Shown here piece by piece: positions 49,701-61,092 of a stretch of 64,000 bases of DNA (the stretch's first letter is position 1; each line of letters opens with the position of its first letter). The translations under genes and the position numbers were made by a program. This DNA is from Ascocoryne sarcoides NRRL 50072. Its lineage: Eukaryota > Ascomycota > Leotiomycetes > Helotiales > Gelatinodiscaceae. The notes under the pieces are model-generated. The model made no database searches. It was not told where the DNA came from and saw nothing but the letters and a program-made list of their open reading frames with translations. Where the stretch lies: NCBI GenBank assembly GCA_000328965.1, contig KB205945.1, positions 434,001 to 498,000 on the forward strand, in the 5' to 3' direction.

Positions 49701-50436
49701 AAGACATTTCCTATCCATCACCGCACTCTCATCACACTCATATCTCTTTTCAGAGCCGGCTCCAAATCCAATCGACTCCCGGCCCGGCCTTCGTCCTCAG
49801 AATATCCTCAAGCAAACAACCAGAACCTTGGTAGCACAAGCAATCGACATATAACGCGGCCTGGTTATGCATATGCACAAGAGATCCAAAGGGGAATAGT
49901 AACAGTTCGTCCCAGAGATCAACGTATGCATGGAACGGGAGTGGAATATGCAGAGAACACCCACTACCCAGGCCTTTGGGATTCACCAAACAGCCAATGA
50001 TAGAGTGGCGGTGGAGCTGATGCATTTGGCTGGATTGGGAAGGAGTCGGGGTTGCAACGGGGGCTGGTGAAGACATGGGAAGGCAGGTGCGGAGTTGGCA
50101 TGAAGGGCGTGCCGGAGCGAGAGGCTTTGGTGGCCGAGAGGAGTGCCAAGACTTCGTGATGCTGGGAGTCGGTGATAAGTAGCAAAAGTGACGACGACGA
50201 CGACAACAGTCCCACAAGGCGACACCTGATTAGCGAAGCAGGATACAGAGAATACCAGAAGATACGCGAGAGAGCAACGGACCGTGAGACTTGCCCTCGA
50301 CGAATAGGTAGCTTGCCATCACCATCGACTCCGCCTCGACCCCGCCAGCGAAGCAACCTCAACTTCCCCACCACCACTGTACCTACCCTCTCTCCAAGAC
50401 TCCCTCTCACCTCGACCCCCAATTCCAGCCGTCGCG

Positions 50437-51206
50437 ATGTCTATAATCCAGCAGGTGACCACGGCCTCCCTCTCCGACAACTGGCGTACGATAAATATCG
50501 ATGCCCTCGATCCCGATACCTCGCAAAACTTCGACACATCCACCCTCCATCCACCCTTCGCTCCCGTTTCCGATGCGGAGATCCGGAGCCTGGGCCAGCA
50601 GATACGTCAACTGCTGCGAGGAGGGGACGTGGAGGGGGCATTACGAGGAGCGCTGGAGAATGCACCGTATGGGGGAAGCGAGCTGGTGAAGGAAGTACAT
50701 CTGCAGACGGTGACGGAGGTATTGCAGAGCATCAAGCAGAGCGAGATGCTCCCGATGCTGAAGAGCATTTGGGGGAGTGAAGGAGGTGGGGAGGTTTGTG
50801 ATGTGTTGATGAAGTACTTGTGAGTTTATTAATATCTGATTCTATTCTACCGCGCTCGCCCTCTAGGGAGATCCCGTCTCTTGCTTCTCAACAACATACA
50901 ACGCATCGTTTTCTCCTCGCCCTATGGATGGACTGCCTGTGGGTTTGGGATGTGTGCTAATGATGCATCTGCAATAGGTACAAAGGCATGGCTGCCTCGA
51001 GCGCGGGCTCAGCCAAGACTCCCATTCGCGGGTCGGGCCTCACACCTCAGAGCACTGGCTTTTCGCAGATGGGCGGCAGACCTGGGGCGGGCAATGAGAG
51101 CAGCGGATCAGCCATGAGCGTCCTGCTCTCGTGGCACGAAAAGGTCGTCGAGGTTGCAGGATTGGGCTGCGTTGGACGATGCATGACGGACTGGAGGAAG
51201 GTCTAG
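50437..51206 (+). CDS. ARC15: Arp2/3 complex subunit 5 (ARPC5, p16-Arc)
   Basis: Smallest subunit of the Arp2/3 complex, which nucleates branched actin at endocytic patches and growing tips. Two exons: 50437-50819 and 50978-51206, with a 158-nt intron split inside a Leu codon; 203 aa. Marks: WRTINIDALDPD near residue 16, QQIRQLLRGGDVEGALRGAL near 54-73, TVTEVLQSIKQSEM near 96-109, VLMKYLYKGMA across the splice, and the C-terminal block LLSWHEKVVEVAGLGCVGR. Between the last two is a Gly/Ser/Pro-rich insert of about 40 residues, which makes it longer than the roughly 150-aa animal subunit. The start ATG follows GTCGCG and is the first in frame. Branch-like GCTAATG precedes the acceptor. Confidence 0.95.
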
Positions 51207-52190
51207 AGGCAACTAGAATCGAGATGTCTACAAGGAGCGGTGGGGGGGACGTGGAGGTGAAAGCAACAGCAGATGCAGAGAGTTGTGGTCGTGATGTGCT
51301 GATGTTAGTTACATTTGGCTGCGCGTCACAACATCATCCGACGGAAAGTCTAGAAATCCGAAGATGATCCGATACACCCGCAGAATATTGCAGTCCTTTT
51401 AGGATGAATTCCCCATGGTTAAGAAATTTCTGCTGATTCAGTATCTTCGGTCCATGGCCACGGCAGTGAGGTTCAAAATGGCTGACTATTACCCACCTCA
51501 AAGCTCGTGATCCCTGGCAGTAAGTCCCCTCCGATCTCGCCATTCTGCATCATACTGAAAAACGCCTGCAGAGGGAAATCCGACTTTCTGCACTACATTT
51601 CCCGAGGCGGTTTCTAGCCAATCCCTTCCCGCAAAAGTTCTCCTTTGCTTTCTTAGTTGCCGGTCGTTACGCTGGTTTGAACTCTTTTCCGCTTGTTGAA
51701 CCCCCACTCTCCATTCAACATGAAAAACAACCCCCATTGTACACTAAGACTCCACAGTTTCCAAAAGCCTCACAGCTGTGGAGCTCCCTACTTGTTCAGC
51801 GGTTGGATCGCTCCCATCTCCCGCCTCTCTCTGATGCACGGAAATCTTGCAGATCACTTGACTTAACATCCGTTTTCGCTGGGATCCATAACTCGGGGTT
51901 TGAAGGAGGCAAGCAAAGAACCTAGTTTCTATTTGAAGGTCTCGATCCCCGCAGCATGGGATTGTTGTTTCTATGTTAGTCGCATAGAAAACCTCACCTG
52001 CGATTTACTGAGGATAGATCAATTGTCTGTCGTTACTCCCTCAATGCCATACTCATCCCTTGTTTTGGTTAATTGAACCGGTATCCTTCTCGACGGTTTA
52101 ATGAATTGTTAATGAGGTGTTACAAGACATCCCACTTTCACTCTTTTCTCTAGACATTGGATTTTCGGAGAGCGGCCTCATATAATCAAG
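51207..52190. other. Intergenic between ARPC5 and the MFS transporter
   Basis: About 1 kb with no supported gene. The right end is AT-richer and is probably the transporter promoter; ATAATCAAGATGGG precedes its start. Confidence 0.6.
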
Positions 52191-54288
52191 ATGGGATTCT
52201 CGCGCGCCAAAGAGGACAGGCCGACCCCGCCAGCCATCTACAACTACCGTATCTATGCTTTGGCGTTTCTAGCCTGTTTGGGGTCTTGGATGTTTGGATA
52301 CAATAATGGTGTTATAGCCGGTGTCCTCGTTTTGCCTTCCTTCTACTCTGATTTTAACCTTCCGCCGGTGGGCAGCACCGAGTACAATAATATCACTTCG
52401 AACATTGTCTCGTTTCTGCCGATTGGGGGGTTGATTGGGAGTATGTTGACGTTTGTGAGTATGAAATATTATGGCAGGAAGGGTTCCTTTCTTGCGTCGG
52501 CTGTGGTTTACTTGGTTGGTGCGATTTTGCAGGTTTGTTTTCTCTTCTCTCGCACCCTCCTCCAAATTGATAATTGGAATTGGAATGTATAAGTTGCTAA
52601 TGGGTTCCAATAGACAATAGCGGCTGGTAGACTCAGCTATATGTACGCAGGTCGCTTTATCGTCGGTATGGGCTCTGGAGGCGCGACGGTCGTTGTTCCA
52701 TTGGTTCGCACATACCCTAAACTCACTAATACACATAGCCAAGTGTGTCCCCAACCTCAACTACTAACGGCGACATCCCCCCAAAACAGTACATTGCCGA
52801 GATCTCTCCTCCGGCCATTCGCGGTTCTCTAGTTGGCATCTACGAAATCAACAACCAGTTCAGCTCGCTGATTGGGTATTGGAGTAACTATATCGTCAAC
52901 GAATACATCCCGGGCACCGAGCGTCGACAGTGGCAGATCCCGCTCGCGATGCAGATCGTGCCTTCGGCGCTCCTGGTCATTGCTGCAATGACCATCCTTC
53001 CCGAATCGCCTCGTTTCCTAGTTCAGCATGGTCGCGCGGATAAGGCGAGGAAGGTGTTGAGCATGGTGAGGCATCTGGATGGGAATGACGATTATATCAA
53101 CATGGAGATGGAGGAAATTGAGGATGCTATTAGGAAGCAGGATGAGGGGGGTGTGGGGGGTGTGATGGGGCTGTGGAAGGAGTTATGGTGGAGGGGTAAT
53201 CGGCAGAGGGTGATCATTGGGTTGTGCTTGATGTTTGGGCAGAACTTTACGGGAATTCAGGGGATGAATTTTTATACTCCCACAGTGTTTGAAGCGATTG
53301 GGTTTGGTGGGACGAAGGTTGTGTTGTTGGCTTCTGGTATGTTTTTCTTCTTCCTCTTTTCATCATCTCCCTACTTGCTAGGTTGTTACGGGAGCTTCTG
53401 TTTAGTATACGTGGGAGGGCGGAACAGTGGGATGAGAATCAAGGCTGACAAAATCTGTGAACAGGAATGTATGCCGCAGTCAAAACATTGGTGACGCTCT
53501 TGTCGCTTGTCATCTTCATCGATCGCCTAGGACGTCGTAAGCTGTTGCTTGCTTCATCGTTAGGGTGCACGCTAGGATTGTGGTATATTGGTGCCTATAT
53601 CACGGCTAAGCATATTGATCTCGCGAACCTGCCACCGGAGTCTAGTACAAAGAGCGGTGCCGAGTGGTTTGCTATCGTGTGTGTTTATATATATGCTGTG
53701 AGTCATCCCTCTATTCCCCTCTATCGTTTTGTGTCGTGGTTCGGATGGCATGAGATGAAAGCTGACGTTATATGTGTAAAGGCATCCTTCTCCATTGCTT
53801 GGAATGGCGTCGTCTGGGTCTACGCCGCAGAGATCTTCCCCACACGCATAAAGGAATTGGCTGTCTGCTTAACAACAGCCGTCCAATGGCTCTCCCAATT
53901 CATAGTCTCGAGAGCGACGCCGTATATGCTCTCCTCGCTGAAAGGGGGCTTCTTCTTCTTCTTCGCGAGCTGCCTGGTGGTGATGGGCCTTGGAGTGTGG
54001 TTCTTCCTCCCGGAGACGAAAGGCAAGACGCTAGAGAGGATGGATGAGATCTTCGGGACAGCATACGGAGGCATGGTCGACGTGGGGGAAGTGGGCGGTC
54101 ATGGGCATTACCTGAGTGGGAGTGAGGTGAGGGAGATGGCGCTGGAAAGGAGAGGGAGGGGCGAGCCCATGGTTATGGCACAGCAGGCGGGGTTGAGAAA
54201 GGGGATGAGTGCCGGGAGTGTTAGTGATGAGCCGGTGAGGGGTGGGAGAATAGGAGGCGGCAATGAAGAGGGGGAGAAGAATGTATGA
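52191..54288 (+). CDS. MFS sugar-type transporter
   Basis: Twelve-span sugar porter family protein. Five exons are inferred: 52191-52532, 52614-52703, 52790-53336, 53465-53697 and 53782-54288, with introns of 81, 86, 128 and 84 nt; 572 aa. The joins restore VVVPL|YIAEISPPAIRGSL, LASG|MYAAVK and YIYA|ASFSIAWNG. Family signatures: GRFIVGMGSGG, the PESPRFL motif, GQNFTGIQGMNFYTP, DRLGRRKLL, WVYAAEIFPTRIKE and PETKGKTLERMDE. In helix 1 the usual GYD.GV reads GYNNGV, so the common Asp is replaced by Asn; this may change proton coupling or substrate. The C-terminal tail (last 75 residues) is Gly/Glu/Arg-rich and cytosolic. Substrate unknown: hexose, disaccharide or quinate-type are all possible. 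Confidence 0.93.
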
Positions 54289-54778
54289 CCGGAGATGAAA
54301 AGGAATGGAGAAATAGATGGAGATGAAAATATAATAATTAGATGGCAATGATGAGAAACGAATCAAAAATTCATAGACGATATTACCGCCCATTGGTGCC
54401 TTGCCTCCTTGCTTGGCTTTAGCTGAAACAGTCAGTCCGCAGCCCCGCCTCGCCCAACATCAAACATAAAATCATCCATTCGACAGCTCCACATCACACA
54501 ATCAGAATCTCTAGAGTTATCAGGTCGTCGACAAGTCACCGAGGCTAAACCCCGCTTAAAATACACGTCACAAATCGAAACCCCTGCTGTAGATCACAGC
54601 AGCTACCCCTAGCCTAAGGTGAGGCTAGCGCACCACAACCCATCTCTTGGCGACGACGACAACAACAACAAAAATCGCGTATACAAAGCACGAAAGTACC
54701 CCGAGTCCAATCCCCTCTCCCCCTCTCTCCCCGCCAAACCGCCATCCCATCCCATCCCATCCCATCCCATCTCCCAGC
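54289..54778. other. Intergenic with a (CCCAT)n run
   Basis: 490 bp between the transporter and the Smr gene. A (CATCC)n/(CCCAT)n run of five units lies at about 54743-54771, directly before the Smr start codon and so within its presumed leader. ACAACAACAACAA occurs near 54656. Confidence 0.65.
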
Positions 54779-55829
54779 ATGTCTTCAAATTCCTACCCCA
54801 TGACCCGCCTAGGCGGCCAAGGTTCGTCGTCGGCATCTCATCTCCCCTCCTCCATCCCAGCAATTGATTGAGTACTGATATCTCATCCTAGCCTTCAATC
54901 ATTCCCAAAGCGAGGAGGCGGAGGCAGAATACGATCGTCTGCGGGATCTCGCGCGGCAAGAAGCTGCGAAGCGGTCGGCGTGTTTTGATAAGGTGTGCCC
55001 GCTGTCTTGCTCTTGCTCTTGCTCTTGCTCTTGCTCTTGCTCTTGCTCTTGCTCTTGCTCTTGCTGCTCGTTGCCCCCTGACTCGGATGCTAACATCAAT
55101 TCTCGCAGGCACATCAAGCGTACGAGCGCGGCGATGGGGCCGCCGCCCATCAATTGTCCGAGGAGGGGAAGGCGCACGCAGCTAAGATGGATCAATACAA
55201 CAAGCAAGCGTCCGACTACATCTTCCGTGAGAACAATGCGACGGGGCGCGTCGCGGACGATACGATCGATCTGCACGGCCAGTTCGTCGAGGAGGCGGAG
55301 CGGATCCTGGAGCAGCGGATCCGATATGCGCAGCAGCATGGACAGCCGCATCTGCATGTGTAAGGCACGCTTAATCTTGTCGCGGCAGCGAACGTCACAG
55401 TATGCTGATTTTTGGGGGGGGGTTAGGATTGTGGGGAAGGGGAACCACTCGGTGAACCATGTTCAGAAGATCAAGCCCAAGGTCGAGGCCGTGTGTCGGG
55501 AGTTGGGTCTGCAGTATGCGACGGAGGAGAACGCGGGGGTGATGTATATCAATCTTCAAGGGGGGCCGGCGGTCATGCCGCCGGCGAGTAGCTATCAGCC
55601 GGGGGGGCAGAACTATGGTGGTGGTGCGCATGGCCAGCCTCAGGGCCAGCAGGGTGGGTATCCGGGTCATCAGCAGCAGCAGCAGCAACCGCAGTACCAA
55701 CAGCAACAACAAGGCAATTACCAGGGCGGTAATCAACAAAATAACCAGAATGACGAGTTAGAGAAATTAGCCAAGAAGTTCTTGCCTAAGGTGTTGAAGA
55801 AGCTAGAAGGGTGCTGTGCGATTATGTAG
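54779..55829 (+). CDS. DUF1771-Smr domain protein with a C-terminal CaaX-like box
   Basis: Four exons are inferred: 54779-54821, 54892-54992, 55109-55359 and 55427-55829, with introns of 70, 116 and 67 nt; 265 aa. Residues about 24-90 form the helical DUF1771 region (EAEYDRLRDLARQEAAKRS). The Smr domain follows at about 100-180 with DLHG at 102-105 and the VGKGNHS loop at 134-140; Smr domains bind or cut nucleic acid. Residues 185-245 are Gln/Gly/Asn-rich (poly-Gln). The last residues are KLEGCCAIM, a good CaaX farnesylation box (CAIM) with a second Cys before it, so membrane attachment is predicted. The junction HLHV|IVGKGNHS supports intron 3. Intron 2 holds ten TCTTGC units. The role in fungi is unknown; lipid anchoring of an Smr protein is the odd point. 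Confidence 0.92.
55005..55064. repeat. (TCTTGC)10 microsatellite inside intron 2 of the Smr gene
   Basis: Ten perfect TCTTGC units, 60 bp, within the 116-nt intron. The tract supplies half of the intron and no stop codon in any forward frame. Likely length-variable between strains. Confidence 0.95.
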
Positions 55830-56678
55830 ACGGGACTCGAGGTTCTGCTATGTTGGGGTAAATGGCATGCAATGAATGAGATACGAAAAACTTACGGGAA
55901 GAAGAGGGCGGATGATCAGCAAGGATCGGATGTAAATGAGTTTGTGGGGTATTTGTATGCCGCGATTGTTAACTGTGTTGGCATTGTATATATGGATGCT
56001 TTGGATGCGGAGAGGGTGTGGATCTCGAAGGTGGGGGAATATAATGATCAGTTAGTCTTGTGTGGTGATTTCTGACCGTTCTTCAGGACTGCCACTTCTT
56101 GCCGACCTTTCCTATTTCAAAAGTTCATACTTTATTCGCTTGTCCTAGGGGTTGTCGTTTTGATATTGATTCAAAGTCTTGGTTGTTATCGTTGATTTCG
56201 TCAAATGCTGCAATTACTCCTCGCTGCCCATGCTTGTATGGAGTTTGAAGGCCATTGGGCTTCTCGTTTTGTCTGGTCTCACTTTTGGTTCTCTGTTTAG
56301 TAAAATGGGGTTATGTCCTGTGGGTTTACCAGATTCTCTGGGGATCGTCTATCTATTTATTAGCTCATTGTGGTGGGGTTCAACTAAGTTTCCGATGGAA
56401 TAGGATGTCTACCGCCCCTTCTACCAAATATCGTTCTATCTGCCAGAAACTTTGAAGTCATCATCTAATGAGCACATGACGGTTCGTGATGTGAATCTTC
56501 GACATGGCCATTGATCACTCTCTATGCCCCGAATCAAACCCTTATTGTCCCAAATCCCTCCGTTCACCTAACTACATCCACTTCCAAGATCTCGCATGAG
56601 AAAGTGTGAAAGCTAGAAGACACGATACATTCCCACCCCAACTCCCAGTTAGTTCCCAACTATTCAACCATCCATCCA
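55830..56678. other. Intergenic, convergent 3' ends, no supported gene
   Basis: 850 bp between the Smr gene and the minus-strand small gene. Only short AT-rich ORFs occur. Both 3' UTRs are expected here. Confidence 0.65.
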
Positions 56679-57248
56679 TCACCCCCTCCCCACCACAGGC
56701 GCATCACGCATAGCCCTCATCAATTTCCTCGTCGACTCAATATCCAGCCGCAACTGCCCCAAGCACTCGAAATCCGCCCACACCTCCTCCAGCATCTCAA
56801 ACCGCACATGATGCCTCTCCACCCGCAAATAAGAGCGCGCCGGCAGCGCCCCCGGCGCCCCAAGGTACTGGTTATAGTAATGCGCCAGCCGCAGTTGGAA
56901 CGGGGCGCCGCCGCGCGGCGTCGGCACGATGGGGAAATACGTCAACCCCTCTCTTACTTTCGTGGTGATCTTGAGAGGGAAATTGAGTTAGCTGTGGATG
57001 GATGGATGATAGTCTGAAACTCTTTGGGGGGGGGTGTTAAGTAAGCGATGACCTACGGTTGCGATGGCGACCATGTTCTCGTGATCGGGACGTGACAGCA
57101 CGACGATTTTGTGGCCGGCCACGCCCTGGGGGGGCGAGACGTATGGGATCCCGGCTTCCCTGCAGGTTTGGGGTTTCTGGATGGTGAAGATCTTGCCTTC
57201 GGGGCCGGAGCGCTTTCTACCGACGGTGTGGGGGTTGATCTGGACCAT
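56679..57248 (-). CDS. Small protein of unknown function, 160 aa
   Basis: Two exons: 57248-57057 and 56969-56679, with an 87-nt intron (GTAGGT..CAAG) joining MVAIAT|ITTKVREGL in phase 0. The product begins MVQINPHTVGRKRSGPEGK. The N-terminal half has GVAGHKIVVLSRPDHENMV, a beta-strand-like pattern; the second half has YFPIVPTPRGGAPFQL, then a helix-rich C-terminus (FEMLEEVWADFECLGQLRLD). The strong protein-like composition on both sides of the splice supports a real gene. I do not recognise a named domain. The GHKIVVLS segment recalls the first strands of PemK/MazF-type SH3-like barrels, but nothing else supports that. No signal peptide or membrane span. Confidence 0.75.
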
Positions 57249-57615
57249 GGTTTTTCTTTTGGGGGGGGGGGGTTGAGAGTTTGGATGGAGGTTTGATCAA
57301 GGTCGAGGAGGGCTTGGGGATTTAATAGCAGAGAGATAGGCAGCAGGAGGGGAGGGGAGTTGGAGGGTTGCAAACGGGCTGCCTCAAACGGGTAGATCAC
57401 ATGAGATGTACACAGCCTCTTCTGTTGGTTTATTAGGCGCTCTTGACAGGCGGTGAAAATGGTAGGCTGATAGGCGAGGGAGGAGAGACCTGGCAAAACG
57501 ACTTGAAAGGATTTTGATTGGGATAAAGGGTCTGCAAGCGACTAAAAGGAACATGCTTCATGAGTCTCGTAACATACTAGTAGTACATAAAATGAACAGA
57601 TAGTAAAAGGGATAT
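57249..57615. other. Short intergenic region
   Basis: 367 bp upstream of the small gene and downstream of the amino acid permease. A G run lies at about 57258-57271 directly before the small gene's start, on the opposite strand (C run in its leader). No gene. Confidence 0.65.
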
Positions 57616-59530
57616 CTAACACAAAGTCTTATACAAAACCTTCCACCTTGGCCATTCGCTTTTATCTTCCCTCCAAAACCTCTCCACCTGCCCGGCTACT
57701 TGCCCAGTATTCCGTCCCGTCGTCAAATCGATATCCGAAATCCTTACCCACGTCGTCTTGTACATGATCTTATAAAATGCGTAAAACAAAATCACTATAG
57801 GAAGTGCCAAATACGCTTCGAAAAAGTCAGCAGCCCTCGACCCAGGGCTGTCTCCAGCGGTTCCTCCGGATGGTGCAATAGCTACCCAGAACTGCGCTAC
57901 GAGGACGAGAAAGAAGGAAGCCATACCGACCCAGGACCCGATGGTACCGATGGGGGACCTGTAGAGGAGATCGGCCAGTTGGTTGCCTTGCTGAAGCCAG
58001 GCTTTGCGAAACTGGATATGAGCGTAACAGATGCTGGACCAGGTGAAGATACTGGACAATCCGGAGGCAGCGACCAGCCATGCGAAGGCTTGGCTTTGGA
58101 CGGGAGATACGTAGAGGTAGGCGAGGAGGCCACAAGCCGACGCTACACAGATGCTGGCAAGGGGTCGACCTTTGCGATCAGTGAAGGCTAGGATACGAGG
58201 CGCTTGGCCTTGCTCGGCCAGGGCTTGGAGCGTTCGTGTTGCGCCATACATGGAGGAGTTTGCGACGCTGAGGACGGCAACCATCACCACCGCATTCATG
58301 ACCGAATCGAGACCTTGGATGCCGGCATCTTTGATCGCGATGATGAAGGGGGAGGCTTTTGCGTCGACGCTGGAGCGGGATATCAACTGCGGGTCGGTGT
58401 AAGGAACCAGGAGGCCGACTATAGCTATTGATATGATGTAGAACTAATTCGGTTAGGGAGAGTTATATTAGGCTCTAGGGAAATACGTACGATAGCTATT
58501 CGCCAAAACACCTGTTTGATGGCTTTGGGGAGTGCTTTTGAGGGATTGCTCGTCTCTGCAGCTGCTAGCCCCACAAGCTCGGTTCCTGAAAAGGAGAAGG
58601 CAGCGGTGACGAGGATGTTGCAGAATCCTTTGAACCCGTTGTTGAATGCCCCGGGTGTCACCCAATACTTCCCGCCGATATAGCCACTATCCTGCGTCCC
58701 ACCGCAATTGATGACGGCACCAAGTATTCTAGAGAACCATCAGCCGAGTACACGTCGAGAGCCGAATGACAACTTACATGAAGCCAATGACAGCAGTCAC
58801 TTTCATTATCGAAAAGGTATATTCTGCCTCTCCATAGACTTTGACGCCCATTAGATTTATCCCCACAATGATGAGTAAGAAAATGGTTATGGCAGCCCAG
58901 CCAGGAATCGGGGAGTTCCAATAGTCGAGGGTGATTGCCGCTGCCATAATTTCAAGTGGCATCGTGATCAGCCATTGCATGGCATAGTTCCATCCACTGG
59001 CGAACCCCCACGCGGGATCTATAAATCTCGTGGCAAAGGCCGAGAATGACCCGGCCACGGGAAAGGTGACGGCCATTTCGCCCAGAGCTTGTACCGTACA
59101 GAACAGAACAGCTCCAATGAGGATGAATGCGATCAACAGCGATGCCGGGCCTCCGGTCGAGAGCGCTGAGCCCGAGCCGATGAACAATCCGGTTCCTAGA
59201 GGATGTTAGGAGGTGCTCACGTGCCCTTCGGTCTGGAGACTTGCCTATTGATCCTCCTATTGCTATCATCTGAAGATGCCGCCCTTTCAACCTCCTCACC
59301 AAGCCTGAATTCGCCGTGTTCCAAGCAGCAGCCTGAGCGTTGAAGACCCTTCCATTCTCGCCCAGCGCCGGGGCAAAAGCTCGCTCTGGGCCCTTTCGAA
59401 AACTATCAAAGGCCTTGGTTGTTCCAAAGCTCTTCACCCCTTTGGGCACGGTGAGCAGCGGCGTCACGGTCGACGTGGAAGCCGAATAGTCCTTCACTGG
59501 ATCCATCTTGATGAAATCGTCCATGGCCAT
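57616..59530 (-). CDS. Amino acid permease, APC superfamily (yeast amino acid transporter type)
   Basis: Twelve-span plasma membrane amino acid/proton symporter by family. Four exons are inferred: 59530-59245, 59195-58778, 58728-58491 and 58443-57616, with introns of 49, 49 and 47 nt; 589 aa. The N-terminal 85 residues are cytosolic. Signatures: RHLQMIAIGGSIG|TGLFIGSG (helix 1, across intron 1), ALGEMAVTFPVAGSF, FASGWNYAMQW, SFSGTELVGLAAAETSNP, and NSSMYGATRTLQALAEQGQAP. Intron 1 starts with GC (ATAG|GCAAGT..CTAG), a non-canonical GC-AG intron; no GT donor nearby keeps the frame. The C-terminus ends KVLYKTLC. The start at 59530 (MAMDDF) is preferred; 59590 is an in-frame alternative adding 20 residues. 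Substrate breadth cannot be read. Confidence 0.95.
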
Positions 59531-61092
59531 GATTGTTCTCGGGGAGCGAGAGTCTATGTGCAGTTCATAACTGTTGATGTTGGTTGCCAAGCGTTACCGA
59601 GTGAGAGAGAAAGCAACTAGTGTTATGGAGGGGCTAGTCCGGTCAAGGGGCGCGGCCCACAAAAGCCGATAGATAAGAGGGGGGAAACGCAACATCATGA
59701 TTGCGGTAATGAGGGCTTAGAGGGGTTGGATGCGTCGGTTGGCGGACGGCAAGTTGGTGAGTTGCTGGTTTTGTCGGCATACAATTGCAAGCCACACAGG
59801 AGGATGGGACCGACATGCGGACACGCTCTCCGTCAGGATCCGTAAGGGGGTCCGAGAACTCTCATGGGGGCATCCCGCCTTTCACAACCCGCGATTCACC
59901 TGTCACCATCACGACAAATTTGCCAAATCATCCTCCAGATGTCGAGAAACACGAGCCAGCGGGGACTCCAAGCGCCGTCAACCCCACCGCTCTACAGCGA
60001 CGATTATCTCCGCAGACAGGTGGTCACGCGTGGGGACTATTGATAGATTCCGATGGCTGGGTCGGCTCCATCGTCAATCCGATCCATCCTCCGCAAGGAC
60101 CTGCAGCCCGAGGCAGTGTTGCAGACAACCTAGCGTCGAGACGCTGGAGCTGTGATCAAAAGTTACATCTCGCCCAAATCAAGCCAGGAGAGCCGCGTCG
60201 CATGAAAAGGCTCGAGCGAGGTGATTGTGTTGGAGGTTTTGTGTGGATGAGAAGGGCCCTTTCTCCACCAACAAGACGATGGAAATCTGCTACCGTCGCT
60301 ATCTTCTCCCTTTATCCATGGCAGCGGGGGTAGTACCCGTCGTTGCCAGTTGCCAAACTCGAAGCAGTCGTTTCCAAGTCTCTCTTTGGTAGTGCTCAAC
60401 GCTTCTTTCAGGGGCAATTCCCAGGGGCGCATTGGCTGTCCCATCCCGGTCCTGGCTTCGCCCCCAGGGGTCATGTACGCCATTCGGGCCAATTCGATCC
60501 TCGAGCTCGCTTCTGCAATTGCCATGCGTAACCACTTTACCTCATGCAACAACTCTTGGTTTCTTATCTTTACCTTCACAACCTCTCGGGGCGCTGTCTG
60601 GCTGGAGAACAGTGTCCAGTGATCTGTTTGGCTTGGACGTTCGGCTCTTAAACCTCAACTCGGATAGGGCCGCCCCATATATCCTGGAGGAGGAAATCCA
60701 GGTGAGGTCGGAATCTGGAGTATTGCCTGTGCATCGTATCTTTTCCCTTTTCATAATGCTCCGTGTTTTGTTCATGCCGGGATAGGTCTTGTTATCAGGA
60801 CGAATTGAGCTCCCAAAATCTGTCCTGGCAGTGCGTCTTCCTACATCGGAGCAGCCAAGCTGCAAACGGCAGCTATGTTGGATAATGATATTACAAACAC
60901 CCAGTTGGTGCTTATTTATGTGTGTAGCGATTGATTAGAACGTGGCAACCGTTAAGATGCGAAGTTGTGCATAACTCTTGTACCTGCATTCAAGTCCCAC
61001 TCGATATACTTGACTTTCGCGAGCCACTTTGCTTTATCAGAAGGCTACACATTGCTCAGCGACGCTCCTACCCCGAGCAGCAAGCTTTCACG
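59531..61092. promoter_or_regulatory. Divergent intergenic region between the permease and the rhodopsin-like gene
   Basis: 1.56 kb between two outward-facing starts, presumably holding both promoters. ORFs at 59785-60333 (plus) and 60163-60579 (minus) overlap each other, have no motif and are not called. Confidence 0.5.

Larger units (their letters stand above)
42656..50436. other. Gene-poor 7.8 kb with simple repeats; no supported protein gene
   Basis: Both strands carry many ORFs of 100-250 codons, but these are Arg/Ser/Pro/Leu-rich, lack motifs and overlap each other. Tandem repeats occur at 44.7, 45.2 and 46.7 kb. From about 47200 to 48080 the plus strand looks like a transcribed leader: pyrimidine-rich, with GTGAGT at 47971 and CCCTAG ending at 48083 that could bound an intron; a short ORF follows at 48101 (see findings). 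48930-50436 holds nothing I recognise except the ARPC5 promoter at its right end. Confidence 0.5.

Noticed and set aside
60163..60579. 138-codon minus ORF between the permease and the rhodopsin-like gene
   Set aside because: Overlaps an equally open plus frame and has no motif; lies in a divergent promoter region.
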